Shown: one piece after another, positions 27,178 through 35,647 of the stretch
Numbering within the stretch: the first letter of the stretch is position 1
How the letters are laid out: each line of letters starts with the position of its first letter
Assembly: GCA_015709215.1 (NCBI GenBank)
Contig: JACCQN010000009.1
Coordinates: forward strand, 1 to 64,000
Length of the DNA stretch: 64,000 nt
From: Bacteroidales bacterium
Lineage (GTDB): Bacteria; Bacteroidota; Bacteroidia; Bacteroidales; F082
Reading direction: 5' to 3'
Made by a program: the position numbers and the translations under genes
Notes under the pieces: model-generated
Told to the model about the DNA's origin: nothing
Database searches by the model: none
Seen by the model: only the letters and a program-made list of their open reading frames with translations

Positions 27178-27918
27178 ATGGAAAATAAACACTCATCAAT
27201 CGACAGACGGGTAGTAACAGGTTTACTACTTATCCTCGCCGGTGGATTGCTTTTACTCGATCAGCTGGATTTACTCTCTTTTAATTTAAGCTACTACCTG
27301 ATTTCCTGGAAAACCCTTCTTATCGGTATCGGAATCATCACCCTTTCGAATAGCCAAAACCGTACCACAGGATTTATTCTGATCGGATTGGGTATTATGT
27401 TTTGGCTTCCCGAACTTCTCGATTATCGCATCCGGTTTAGCACAATCTTCTGGCCATCATTATTGATCGGAATTGGTTTGATTATCCTCACCCGCCGAGG
27501 AGAAAGTGGAGCAGAAAAATCAAATCGCAGAAGCCGTCAGCATGTTTTTAATGCGAACAACAATCCAAACACCAACCCCGATGAGTACATTGATGAGCTG
27601 GCCATATTTGGTGGAGGCCACACACGTGTTACATCCGATAACTTCAAGGGAGGCAAAATTACTGCCATTTTTGGTGGAGGCGATATCGAAATGAAATCGG
27701 CCAAGCTTTCGCCCGAAGGTGCTGTAATTGATACTTTTGTGCTCTTTGGCGGATCAAATCTTATCGTTCCCGACGACTGGAAAGTGAAATCTGAGGTGGT
27801 CTCGATACTGGGTGGTTTTAGTGATAAACGACTTATCGTGCCTAATCCGGATACCGAAAAAACACTCCTGGTAAAAGGTGTTGTTATTTTTGGTGGGTTA
27901 GAACTCAAAAGTTATTAA
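27178..27918 (+). CDS. LiaF-like membrane protein (DUF5668 plus cell-wall-active antibiotics response domain)
   Basis: A 246-residue protein with four membrane segments in its first 105 residues (GLLLILAGGLLLL; LLIGIGIITL; FILIGLGIMFWLP; LLIGIGLIIL), then a soluble beta-helical domain with repeated FGGG/FGG turns (IFGGGHTRV, IFGGGDIEM, LFGGSNLIV, ILGGFSD, IFGGLEL). This is the LiaF/YvqF arrangement. In Firmicutes LiaF inhibits a kinase that senses envelope stress. Here it directly precedes a LytS-type kinase and a LytTR regulator, 66 bp and then 27 bp apart, which suggests a similar modulating role. Confidence 0.88.
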   Translation: MENKHSSIDRRVVTGLLLILAGGLLLLDQLDLLSFNLSYYLISWKTLLIGIGIITLSNSQNRTTGFILIGLGIMFWLPELLDYRIRFSTIFWPSLLIGIGLIILTRRGESGAEKSNRRSRQHVFNANNNPNTNPDEYIDELAIFGGGHTRVTSDNFKGGKITAIFGGGDIEMKSAKLSPEGAVIDTFVLFGGSNLIVPDDWKVKSEVVSILGGFSDKRLIVPNPDTEKTLLVKGVVIFGGLELKSY

Positions 27919-27984
27919 ATGTAACTTTTACCCGCCTGCCTCGTCCTATTAAAGTTTTAACCAACTCACCAAACGGCTTTTACT

Positions 27985-29049
27985 ATGCTTAATCCCCTTG
28001 TAAAAAACCGCAGCTACCTTATCATATACCTGGCTGTTTGGGTGTCGTTGATGCTCATCCAAACGGCCATTCTTAATTATTATCAGAAACTCAATTTGGT
28101 TTCAAGTTTAAACGATGCTGTTGTTTTCAATGGCCTGCTCGCCCTGATTGGATTTAATATCTGGTATGTATTGAGATTTAATATGAAGGATGAACAGCGT
28201 AACTTTGATCTGATAATCAATCATATGCTTATTGGAATTGTTACTATTGCCATCTGGTTGACGAGTGGTTATTTTTTAATGCAGGCTCTGGAACCCACCA
28301 ACGAAGTTTACCTTGATTTTTTATACAACTCGCTTCCCTGGCGCGCTGTAATCGGTGCATTTTTTTACCTCATCTTCATCCTGATTTATTATATGATGTT
28401 GTATTATGAAGACCTCCAGCAGAAAATGCGTGTCGAAACCGAACTTAACAATTTGGTGCGCGAAGCCGAATTGAACGTCCTCAAATCTCAAATCAACCCG
28501 CATTTTTTATTTAACAGCCTTAATTCTATCAGCTCGCTCACCATGAGCAGCCCCGAAAAAGCACAGGAAATGGTGATTAAACTTTCTGATTTTCTGCGCT
28601 ATGCACTTAGCCACGACCGAAATGAAACCACAAGCCTTAAAAAAGAACTCGAAAACATCGAACGCTACCTCGATATTGAAAAAGTACGTTTTGGCCACCG
28701 GCTTAAATACGAAAAAAGTGTTCCGGAAGCCTGTTTACAAGCTGAAATCCCCAATATGATCCTGCAACCCCTTTTCGAAAATGCCATCAAGCATGGTGTT
28801 TATCACAGCACAGAGGAAGTATTGATCGAAATGCGCTGCCTGCCTAACGATCAATTTATTGAATTACACATCCTAAACGATTTTGATCCGGAAGCTGCCA
28901 CACCCAGGGGAGAAGGTATAGGGTTGAAAAATATCCGTAACAGGCTTCAACTGATTTATCAGCGTGCTGATTTGCTGGAAATTAAACGCGAAAAGATTTC
29001 TTTTGAAGTGATTTTACGTATTCCACTTCAAAAACATAAAAAACACTAA
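27985..29049 (+). CDS. LytS/YehU-type sensor histidine kinase
   Basis: A 354-residue kinase with four membrane helices in the first 145 residues, then a His_kinase (PF06580-type) domain whose phosphorylated histidine lies in QINPHFLFNSLNS near 171, followed by an HATPase domain with NMILQPLFENAIKHGV near 256 and GIGLKNIRNRL near 312. This class pairs with LytTR regulators; the partner follows 27 bp downstream. Signal unknown; the LiaF-like protein upstream suggests envelope stress. Confidence 0.93.
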   Translation: MLNPLVKNRSYLIIYLAVWVSLMLIQTAILNYYQKLNLVSSLNDAVVFNGLLALIGFNIWYVLRFNMKDEQRNFDLIINHMLIGIVTIAIWLTSGYFLMQALEPTNEVYLDFLYNSLPWRAVIGAFFYLIFILIYYMMLYYEDLQQKMRVETELNNLVREAELNVLKSQINPHFLFNSLNSISSLTMSSPEKAQEMVIKLSDFLRYALSHDRNETTSLKKELENIERYLDIEKVRFGHRLKYEKSVPEACLQAEIPNMILQPLFENAIKHGVYHSTEEVLIEMRCLPNDQFIELHILNDFDPEAATPRGEGIGLKNIRNRLQLIYQRADLLEIKREKISFEVILRIPLQKHKKH

Positions 29050-29076
29050 GTTTGTCCTTAAAATCATCACCTAATC

Positions 29077-29835
29077 ATGAAAGTTGCTTTACGAACCCTG
29101 ATCATCGAAGATGAAGCTCCGGCACGTATGCTGCTGCAACGTTTTTTAAGCGATCACGAAGCTATTGACATCATTGGTGAATTTTCTGATGGTTTTAGCG
29201 GTCTGAAAGGCATACAGGAAAATAAACCCGATTTGGTGATTCTGGATATTCAAATGCCAAAACTGACAGGATTTGAATTATTGGAATTGCTGGACGAAGA
29301 CTTGCCTGAAATCATTTTTACCACAGCCTACGACCAATATGCCATCAAAGCTTTCGAAATGAATGCGGTGGACTACTTGCTCAAACCCTTTTCAAAAGAT
29401 CGGCTTCATCAAGCTGTTGACAAGGTATTGGAGCGTTTCAAACATAAGCTGCAAGAAAATGAAATAGTTAAAAAACTTGTAAACAATTTGCATGAGCAGC
29501 AAGATACGCTGGAACGAATCGTTGTAAAAAACGGCGTCCGGATTCATGTTATTCCCATCGAAGATGTAATCCAACTTGAGGCCCAAGATGATTATGTGAT
29601 GATCCACACTCCTGAAGGCCGGTTTATGAAAAAAGACACCATGAGTTATATGGAACAACACCTTCCGGCTGAGCAGTTTATCCGCATCCACCGATCCAAT
29701 ATTGTGCAGATTAAACACATCAAAAAGATGGAACAATACGGCAAGGAAAGCTATGTGATTATCCTTTCGAACGGCAATCATGTGAACGTGAGCAAGAGCC
29801 GTATTAAAGATTTGAAACGGGAATTGAACTTTTGA
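29077..29835 (+). CDS. LytTR-family response regulator
   Basis: A 252-residue regulator: receiver domain (1-125) with acceptor Asp57 in VILDIQMP, acidic pocket EDE at 11-13, and YLLKPF near 105; a helical linker; and a C-terminal LytTR DNA-binding domain (about 150-250) with VIQLEAQDDYVMIHT and FIRIHRSNIVQI. Controlled by the LytS-type kinase just upstream. LytTR proteins bind direct repeats; none was recognised in front of this operon. Its stop faces the aspS stop across 21 bp with a hairpin. Confidence 0.94.
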   Translation: MKVALRTLIIEDEAPARMLLQRFLSDHEAIDIIGEFSDGFSGLKGIQENKPDLVILDIQMPKLTGFELLELLDEDLPEIIFTTAYDQYAIKAFEMNAVDYLLKPFSKDRLHQAVDKVLERFKHKLQENEIVKKLVNNLHEQQDTLERIVVKNGVRIHVIPIEDVIQLEAQDDYVMIHTPEGRFMKKDTMSYMEQHLPAEQFIRIHRSNIVQIKHIKKMEQYGKESYVIILSNGNHVNVSKSRIKDLKRELNF

Positions 29836-29847
29836 TTATTAGTTCAA
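29824..29847. terminator. Hairpin between the convergent LytTR and aspS genes
   Basis: TTGAACT at 29824-29830 pairs with AGTTCAA at 29841-29847 across a ten-base loop. It covers the end of the regulator gene and lies just before the aspS end. There is no T run, so termination is only possible, not clear. Confidence 0.35.
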
Positions 29848-29856
29848 ACTAACTCC

Positions 29857-31614
29857 CTAATCCTCAACTTTTTTCAATTGCAAATAAAGCTCTTCAAGTT
29901 GTGCATCAGCAATGGTCGAAGGCGAATCGATCATCACATCCCTGCCAGCATTGTTTTTAGGGAAAGCAATTACATCCCGAATGCTGTCGAGGCCGGCAAA
30001 CATAGCCGTCAACCTATCAAAGCCAAGTGCAATCCCGCCATGTGGAGGAGCGCCGTATTCGAAAGCATTCATTAGGAAACCAAACTGTTTCTGAGCTTCC
30101 TCATCCGTAAATCCTAAAATACTAAACATTTTACGCTGCAATTCGCGATCGTGAATACGTATCGAACCTCCGCCAATTTCCACCCCATTGATTACCATAT
30201 CGTAAGCATTGGCGCGCACATCGCCAGGATTGGTATTTAACAAATCAATATCTTCCGGCCTGGGTGAGGTAAATGGATGATGCATGGCATAAAAACGTTG
30301 TGTTTCTTCGTCCCACTCCAACAATGGAAAATCAGTAACCCACAGTGGTTTAAAGATTTTTGGATCACGTAATCCCAATTGATTTCCCATCTCAAGTCGC
30401 AGCTCATTCAACTGTTTGCGGGTAGCATTGGCAGCGCCGGATAAAATCAAGAGCAAATCACCTGACTTTGCTTCAAAACGATTGGCCCAGCTTTGCAATA
30501 TTTCGGGTGCATAAAATTTATCTACAGACGATTTGATACTTCCATCAGCATTTAGTTTCACATAAACGAGTCCTTTGGCACCAAGCTGCGGACGTTTCAC
30601 AAAATCGGTAAGGGCATCCAGTTGCTTGCGCGTGTATTCGGCACAACCTTCTGCTTTGATGCCCACAACCAGTTCTGCATCATCAAACACTTTAAATCCA
30701 TGACCCTGAGCGATATCGTTCAGCTCTTCAAAAGCCATTCCAAAACGCAGATCGGGTTTGTCAGAGCCATAACGTTTCATGGCAGTGGCATAATCCATGC
30801 GTTCAAAATCACCTATTTCAACGCCCTTCACCTCGTGGAAAAGATGATGCGCCATGCCTTCAAAAGTATTAAGCACCTCTTCTTGTGTCACAAATGCCAT
30901 CTCGCAGTCGATCTGCGTAAATTCTGGCTGGCGATCGGCGCGAAGATCTTCATCCCTGAAACAGCGCACAATCTGAAAATACCGGTCATAACCTGCAACC
31001 ATCAGAATCTGCTTGAAGGTTTGAGGAGATTGTGGAAGAGCATAAAATTCATTGGGATTCATGCGCGAAGGCACCACAAAATCGCGCGCACCTTCGGGAG
31101 TGGACTTGATCAGGTATGGCGTTTCTATTTCCAGAAAACCCTGACGATCGAGGTAAGCACGGGTTTCGAGTGCCAGCTTATGACGAAGGATCAAATTGTT
31201 TTTCAAAGGATTACGTCGCAAGTCAAGATAACGATACTTCATACGCAACTCATCACCTCCATCCGATTTTTCTTCAATGGTAAAAGGAGGTGTTTTGCTG
31301 GCATTGAGCAATTCTATTTTTTCAGGGCGCACTTCTATTTCGCCAGTAGGCAGATGAGGGTTTTTCGATTCACGTTCAACAACAATTCCTTCTATACGAA
31401 TCACAAACTCACGACCCAGCTCACGAGCAGCTTTTAGCAGTTCGGGAGCACTCACACCCTCTTCCAAAAAAATCTGCGTGATGCCATAACGATCGCGCAG
31501 GTCGATCCACAGCAAGCTGCCTTTGTCGCGCACACGCTGCACCCAACCGCTTAAGGTTACTGCTTTGTTAACATCGGAAAGGCGCAATTCGCCACAAGTA
31601 TGAGTTCTGAACAT
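29857..31614 (-). CDS. aspS: Aspartyl-tRNA synthetase
   Basis: Charges tRNA-Asp with aspartate. The 585 residues match bacterial AspS: N-terminal OB-fold anticodon domain ([20 protein letters not shown]), class II motif 1 region ([18 protein letters not shown]), motif 2 ([18 protein letters not shown]), the bacterial insertion (GAD) domain, and motif 3 near the end ([14 protein letters not shown]). The ATG at 31614 (MFRTHTCG) is the normal family start; 31623 adds three residues. A TAATTTTG promoter box lies 29 bp upstream. Whether it is discriminating or non-discriminating is not visible. Confidence 0.96.
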   Translation of the reverse strand: MFRTHTCGELRLSDVNKAVTLSGWVQRVRDKGSLLWIDLRDRYGITQIFLEEGVSAPELLKAARELGREFVIRIEGIVVERESKNPHLPTGEIEVRPEKIELLNASKTPPFTIEEKSDGGDELRMKYRYLDLRRNPLKNNLILRHKLALETRAYLDRQGFLEIETPYLIKSTPEGARDFVVPSRMNPNEFYALPQSPQTFKQILMVAGYDRYFQIVRCFRDEDLRADRQPEFTQIDCEMAFVTQEEVLNTFEGMAHHLFHEVKGVEIGDFERMDYATAMKRYGSDKPDLRFGMAFEELNDIAQGHGFKVFDDAELVVGIKAEGCAEYTRKQLDALTDFVKRPQLGAKGLVYVKLNADGSIKSSVDKFYAPEILQSWANRFEAKSGDLLLILSGAANATRKQLNELRLEMGNQLGLRDPKIFKPLWVTDFPLLEWDEETQRFYAMHHPFTSPRPEDIDLLNTNPGDVRANAYDMVINGVEIGGGSIRIHDRELQRKMFSILGFTDEEAQKQFGFLMNAFEYGAPPHGGIALGFDRLTAMFAGLDSIRDVIAFPKNNAGRDVMIDSPSTIADAQLEELYLQLKKVED

Positions 31615-31643
31615 AGTGATCAATCCTTTAAGGTTTTGCGGCG

Positions 31644-31651
31644 CAAAATTA
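31644..31651 (-). promoter_or_regulatory. -7 box of aspS
   Basis: TAATTTTG on the minus strand matches TAnnTTTG exactly and lies 29 bp before the ATG at 31614. Confidence 0.55.
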
Positions 31652-31718
31652 CGAAAAAGAATGCAGGAGGCTCAGGTCGTTTAAAGATTTAGAGCTTGTG
31701 AAGGTTAGAAACAGTTTA

Positions 31719-32024
31719 TTAGTTCTGTTTCATATAGAAAATCTTCCCAACCCTTTGAATATGCTCTATCAAGCTTTCCGATTCTAATTGATTAAAAACC
31801 GATAAATCAATGAGATATGGTGTATTAAGTTCATCTAACATCAGCCAAACCTGTTTCCTGATTGCTTCGTTCAAATCATCACCAACCAAACACAGATCAA
31901 TATCACTTCCCTCTCTAAAATTTCCCTTAGCCCTTGATCCGTAAATAATTACTTTTTCTATCTCAGGAAATGAAGCAAAAGTTTTGTTAAACTTAAAACG
32001 TAAATCTTCACCTAATCCAAACAT
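31719..32024 (-). CDS. MNT-type minimal nucleotidyltransferase
   Basis: A 101-residue protein with the nucleotidyltransferase signature GSRAKG near residue 29 and DIDLCLVG near 41. It belongs to the small MNT group paired with HEPN or HI0074-type partners. In characterised HEPN/MNT toxin-antitoxin systems the MNT protein adenylylates the HEPN toxin. The gene starts on the last base of the partner's stop codon (TGATG), so the two are translated together. The partner is interrupted, so this may be an orphan antitoxin. Confidence 0.85.
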   Translation of the reverse strand: MFGLGEDLRFKFNKTFASFPEIEKVIIYGSRAKGNFREGSDIDLCLVGDDLNEAIRKQVWLMLDELNTPYLIDLSVFNQLESESLIEHIQRVGKIFYMKQN

Positions 32025-32425
32025 CAGATTTTAGATTTCATGTGATTATAAAACGCTTTCAACAACGGAAAATATTCTTCAACGATGTTTTTAAATTCTT
32101 GCTCTAAAATATTTTCTATATAGGTATGCACTGTCTTATTGCGGCTTTCAATCATCTTCATCCAACTATTTCCATGTGATATCAGTCCTTTATTAAACGC
32201 TTCCCTCGTGGCTGATCTTGAACCTGTAATATTGTTGATACCTTCATATTCTAAAAAATCTTTCATCACTTTCCAGGCTAATTCATGCGTGAATTCAAAA
32301 CGATGAATTGTCCCCTCTTTTTCCAGATCAGTTAATTTACCCGCCAATTCGACGGCTTTTTGAAGCTGATTATAAGCTTGTTAAAAATTCTGAAAACGTT
32401 GCTTCCAGCGAATATCCGCTTCCAT
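32024..32425 (-). pseudogene. HI0074-family (HEPN-like) nucleotidyltransferase partner, interrupted by a TAA codon
   Basis: The full frame from ATG 32425 would give 133 residues: MEADIRWKQRFQNF, then TAA at 32381-32383 (codon 15), then QAYNQLQKAVEL and onward through the family core IHRFEFTHELAWKVMKD and SRNKTVHTY to a TGA at 32024. All parts are in one frame and the N-terminal helix after the stop matches the family, so a single nonsense change is the simplest reading. An intact shorter frame from a TTG at 32347 (107 residues) lacks the first helix. Members form four-helix bundles that bind the nucleotidyltransferase encoded next. Confidence 0.7.
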
Positions 32426-32478
32426 ATTATCGAAAAATTTAGTTCATCTAAAGTAAGGCATTTACGGTAATTCTTCCT

Positions 32479-32486
32479 TACTTTTG
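32479..32486 (+). promoter_or_regulatory. -7 box 6 bp before the Gfo/Idh start codon
   Basis: TACTTTTG matches the consensus. Only six bases separate it from the ATG at 32493, so transcription should begin at or within a few bases of the start codon. Confidence 0.6.
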
Positions 32487-32492
32487 TTTTGC

Positions 32493-33482
32493 ATGCTTAT
32501 TAATTGGGGAATATTGGGTTTAGGCAAAGTGGCCGAAAAATTCGCTGCTGATTTGCTCCTTTCAAAAGATGCAAAACTTGCAGCTGTGGCTTCCCGCGAT
32601 AAAACCAAAGCCGAAGCTTTTGGGGAAAAATTTCATGCTGCATACTCTTACGATTCTTATGATGCTTTGGTGCAAAACCCTGAAATTGATATAGTTTATA
32701 TCGCCACACCACACAGCTTTCATTTTGAGCACTGTATGCTCTGCCTCAAAAATGGCAAATCCGTTCTCTGCGAAAAACCCATGGGAATGAATTTTGGCGA
32801 GGTGAATGCCATGATTGCAGAAGCAACAAAACGAAATCTATTCCTGATGGAAGCCATGTGGACGCGTTTCATTCCGGCAACTGAAAAACTGATCAATTTG
32901 CTTCAGGAAAAAATAATCGGTGAATTATCCTATATCCGTGCCGACTTTGGATTCAAATCAACGGCAGCGCCCGAAAGCAGGGTTTTCAATAAAGCACTTG
33001 GTGGTGGCGCATTGCTGGATATTGGTATTTATCCGCTTTATCTCAGCCTGATCACGTTGGGAATTCCAACAGAAATCAAAGCGGTGGCCAAAAAAACAAA
33101 TCAAGGCGTTGACAGTGTTAGTGCACAGCTTTTAAGCTATGCCCATGGCGCAAAAGCAATTCTTGAATCAACAACAGAGGCTGATACTCCAGTTGAAGCC
33201 ATAATATACGGAAGTAAAGGAACAATTAAGCTTTTCAGTAGATTTCATCATTGCGAGCATATTGCGATTTTTCGCCACGGCGAAGCTGAAAAATCCCTTC
33301 AAATACCCTATATTGGCAATGGCTATTTTCATGAAATTGAGGAGGTGAATCACTGTTTGTTTGCCGGTGCTAAAGAAAGCGATAAAATGCCGCATCAAAT
33401 GAGCTTAAACCTGATCAAATTAATGGATAAAATCAGGAAACAAACAGATTTACATTATCCTGCCGATGAAAGATTTTCATAA
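32493..33482 (+). CDS. Gfo/Idh/MocA-family NAD(P)-dependent oxidoreductase
   Basis: A 329-residue sugar-type dehydrogenase. The N-terminal Rossmann fold has WGILGLGKVAEKFA and the conserved CEKPMG block near residue 95; the C-terminal domain has the GGGALLDIGIYPLYLS motif near 170 with the catalytic-region aspartate and tyrosine. The closest described enzymes are trans-1,2-dihydrobenzene-1,2-diol or D-xylose dehydrogenases, but the substrate cannot be read from sequence. The ATG at 32493 is preferred: the -7 box occupies the region of any upstream start. Confidence 0.9.
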   Translation: MLINWGILGLGKVAEKFAADLLLSKDAKLAAVASRDKTKAEAFGEKFHAAYSYDSYDALVQNPEIDIVYIATPHSFHFEHCMLCLKNGKSVLCEKPMGMNFGEVNAMIAEATKRNLFLMEAMWTRFIPATEKLINLLQEKIIGELSYIRADFGFKSTAAPESRVFNKALGGGALLDIGIYPLYLSLITLGIPTEIKAVAKKTNQGVDSVSAQLLSYAHGAKAILESTTEADTPVEAIIYGSKGTIKLFSRFHHCEHIAIFRHGEAEKSLQIPYIGNGYFHEIEEVNHCLFAGAKESDKMPHQMSLNLIKLMDKIRKQTDLHYPADERFS

Positions 33483-33484
33483 GC

Positions 33485-33511
33485 AGAGATAGCAGTTAAT
33501 CTCTTATTTTT
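33485..33511 (+). terminator. Terminator of the Gfo/Idh gene
   Basis: AGAGAT and ATCTCT pair across an eight-base loop and are followed by TATTTTT. It begins just after the stop codon at 33482. The stem is short, so efficiency is uncertain. Confidence 0.45.
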
Positions 33512-34025
33512 AAACCACTTTTGGCAGTTCCACCTCAATATCTTTCAAAAAATCGAGCTGATTGTAAAGCAGTGGCGCCACGTTTTCGACGGTTTCGTAA
33601 AACATGGAACTTTGGCGTGTTTTTTCATTAATCAGATCGCTGCCAAAACCAATGTAATTGAGCAACATAATCAACAAACTTAAAATCAACATGCCCTTTA
33701 GCACGCCAAAAACGCCGCCAGTCAGTTTATTCAAAAACCCAAGCAGCAAAATATCTATCACTTTTTCAAGTACCCTGCCTATTGTTACTACTCCAATCAC
33801 AACCAAAATAAAGGTAAGTACAAAAGCAATAAGTGAGAGGTATTTTTTGCCAACATTGAAATATTCCACAAGAAAGTCTGCTGTTACATCGGAAAAAAAC
33901 ATGGCAACATAAATTCCAAGCACCAGAGCAACCAGAGAAACCAGCTCAATCACCAGACCTTTGGAATAGCCCCTGTAAGCAAACCATGCCAGCACAAGAG
34001 CGATAATTAAATCAATGTAATTCAT
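33510..34025 (-). CDS. cvpA: CvpA-family membrane protein
   Basis: A 171-residue protein with four predicted membrane helices (from YIDLIIALVLAWFAYRG onward) and the family pattern RGYSKGLVIELVSLVALVLG near 18-40. CvpA was named for colicin V production, and relatives affect envelope and purine-related phenotypes, but the molecular role is unsettled. It begins 4 bp after the end of the MlaF-type ATPase gene, so it is the third gene of that operon. Confidence 0.88.
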   Translation of the reverse strand: MNYIDLIIALVLAWFAYRGYSKGLVIELVSLVALVLGIYVAMFFSDVTADFLVEYFNVGKKYLSLIAFVLTFILVVIGVVTIGRVLEKVIDILLLGFLNKLTGGVFGVLKGMLILSLLIMLLNYIGFGSDLINEKTRQSSMFYETVENVAPLLYNQLDFLKDIEVELPKVV

Positions 34026-34029
34026 GGAG

Positions 34030-34776
34030 TTATTTTTTAATGCGTCGTGTCAACTCTGTTGAAAACACAAATTCCTGTAATTCAGGATTTTCTTCTTCCA
34101 GTATAGTATGCATATCGCCCTTCCACCATAGCTGTCCTTTGTAAAGAAAGTTAATCCGCTGCCCGATTTGCAGTACCGAATTCATATCATGTGTATTGAT
34201 GACGGTAATCATATCATATTCTTCCGTAATCTCGCTAATCAGCGCATCAATAACTTCGGCTGTTTTAGGATCAAGTCCCGAATTGGGCTCATCACAAAAC
34301 AGGTATTGAGGATTATTTGAAATGGCCCTTGCAATAGCCACACGTTTCATCATGCCGCCACTTATTTCGGAAGGATAAAGCTTGTTTACGTTTTCAAGAT
34401 TCACCCGTTTAAGCACAAAATTGACACGATCCAGTTTTTCTGACAAACTCATTGTGGTGAACATATTAAGTGGAAACATCACATTTTGTTCCACATTAAA
34501 AGAATCAAACAATGCACCACCCTGAAAAAGCACACCCATATCCTTGCGGATGTCTTTCTTTTTTTTCTCAGCCAAACGCGAAAACGGTCTTTGATCAAAT
34601 AAAATTTCTCCTTCATCAGGATCAATAAGGCCTATACAGCTTTTCATCATCACAGTTTTTCCGGAACCACTTTGCCCGATGATAAGATTCGTTTTGCCTT
34701 TTTCGAAAATGGTACTTACATTTTTTAGCACCTGATTATCGCCAAATGCCTTAGAAATATTTTTAACTTCTATCAT
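34030..34776 (-). CDS. mlaF: MlaF-type ABC transporter ATP-binding protein
   Basis: A 248-residue ATPase of the group that powers phospholipid traffic between membranes. Walker A is GQSGSGKTVM near 36, the signature is EISGGMMKRVAIARA near 140, Walker B is YLFCDEPNSGLDP near 160, and the H-loop is INTHDM. Its ATG overlaps the stop of the MlaE-type permease by 4 bp, which assigns it to that permease. No MCE-domain (MlaD) gene follows; CvpA does instead. Confidence 0.9.
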   Translation of the reverse strand: MIEVKNISKAFGDNQVLKNVSTIFEKGKTNLIIGQSGSGKTVMMKSCIGLIDPDEGEILFDQRPFSRLAEKKKKDIRKDMGVLFQGGALFDSFNVEQNVMFPLNMFTTMSLSEKLDRVNFVLKRVNLENVNKLYPSEISGGMMKRVAIARAISNNPQYLFCDEPNSGLDPKTAEVIDALISEITEEYDMITVINTHDMNSVLQIGQRINFLYKGQLWWKGDMHTILEEENPELQEFVFSTELTRRIKK

Positions 34777-35507
34777 GTCAGCAATAATTGAGTGAGTACT
34801 AAATCGAAAAAGATTATCAAAATGCTGCTGTAAACCACTGCCTTAGTACTGGCCTCTCCCACCTCTACCGAACCACCTTTAATGCTGTAGCCCAGATACC
34901 CCGAAACAGAAGATATGATAAAAGCAAAAACCAGCGTTTTGATGATAGCATAAGTTACAGTAAAAGGCTCGAACCAGCTTCGTAATCCCATAATAAAATC
35001 TGTTGAAGTGACTAAACCTGTAACAATACAAGCCAACCAGCCACCACATAATCCCAATCCCATGCTAAAAACGATCAAAACCGGATTGAATAACATACTG
35101 GCTGTTATTTTAGGAAGAATCAAATAGTTAGCAGGATTCACCCCCATCACACGCAAAGCATCTATCTGTTCGGTAACGCGCATCGTTCCTATCTCGGAAG
35201 CGATTCGCGACCCAACTTTTCCAGCTAAAATAAGGCTGATAATAGTAGGCGAAAACTCCAAAATCATCATCTGTCGTGTGGTGAAGCCAACCGTCGATAA
35301 AGGTATAAGCGGAGAATCGATATTATAGGCTGTTTGTATAGCAACAATTGCTCCTGTAAAAATGGATATGATGGCAACAATACCCATTGAATCGATGCCT
35401 AATCCTACAAATTCTATCAGCAGCCGTCTTCTAAAAACCGGACCTTTATCAGGTCGTTTGAAAATTTCAACTAACAAAATAAGATATTCTCCCAGCATTT
35501 TCAGCAT
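34773..35507 (-). CDS. mlaE: MlaE-type ABC transporter permease
   Basis: A 244-residue integral membrane protein with five or six helices and the MlaE hallmarks VAIISIFTGAIVAIQ near 45, LILAGKVGSRIASEIGTMRV near 93 and EQIDALRVMGVNP near 114. It works with the overlapping ATPase in transport of phospholipid or similar lipid across the inner membrane. The ATG at 35507 is preferred to a TTG at 35549, which overlaps a TACTTTTA promoter-like box at 35539-35546. Confidence 0.9.
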   Translation of the reverse strand: MLKMLGEYLILLVEIFKRPDKGPVFRRRLLIEFVGLGIDSMGIVAIISIFTGAIVAIQTAYNIDSPLIPLSTVGFTTRQMMILEFSPTIISLILAGKVGSRIASEIGTMRVTEQIDALRVMGVNPANYLILPKITASMLFNPVLIVFSMGLGLCGGWLACIVTGLVTSTDFIMGLRSWFEPFTVTYAIIKTLVFAFIISSVSGYLGYSIKGGSVEVGEASTKAVVYSSILIIFFDLVLTQLLLT

Positions 35508-35635
35508 ATGCGAAGTTTTTTGGGTCTGTTTTAAGGGATAAAAGTACAATTTTTTAATGCATATGGCACTCCATTATTTTCTTTTGATTACTGTTTTTAA
35601 GCTTAACAAGAATCCTATTTAAAAATGAATTACTG

Positions 35636-35643
35636 TACTTTTG
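35636..35643 (+). promoter_or_regulatory. -7 box 4 bp before the purN start codon
   Basis: TACTTTTG matches the consensus and is separated from the ATG at 35648 by four bases. Given the usual distance from the box to the transcript start, the message would begin at the A of the ATG. Confidence 0.6.
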
Positions 35644-35647
35644 TCTT

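Noticed and set aside
30622-31437. 271-codon plus-strand frame opposite aspS
   Set aside because: It is antisense to the well-conserved synthetase, has no recognisable motif, and has the composition of a shadow frame.
178-32425. Reassigned stop codons as the cause of the in-frame stops
   Set aside because: TAA, TAG and TGA all end intact genes at the expected family lengths throughout the window, so the standard bacterial code applies.
31719-32425. Full HEPN/MNT toxin-antitoxin system
   Set aside because: The partner belongs to the HI0074 type without the RxxxxH nuclease motif and is interrupted, so an active toxin is not supported.
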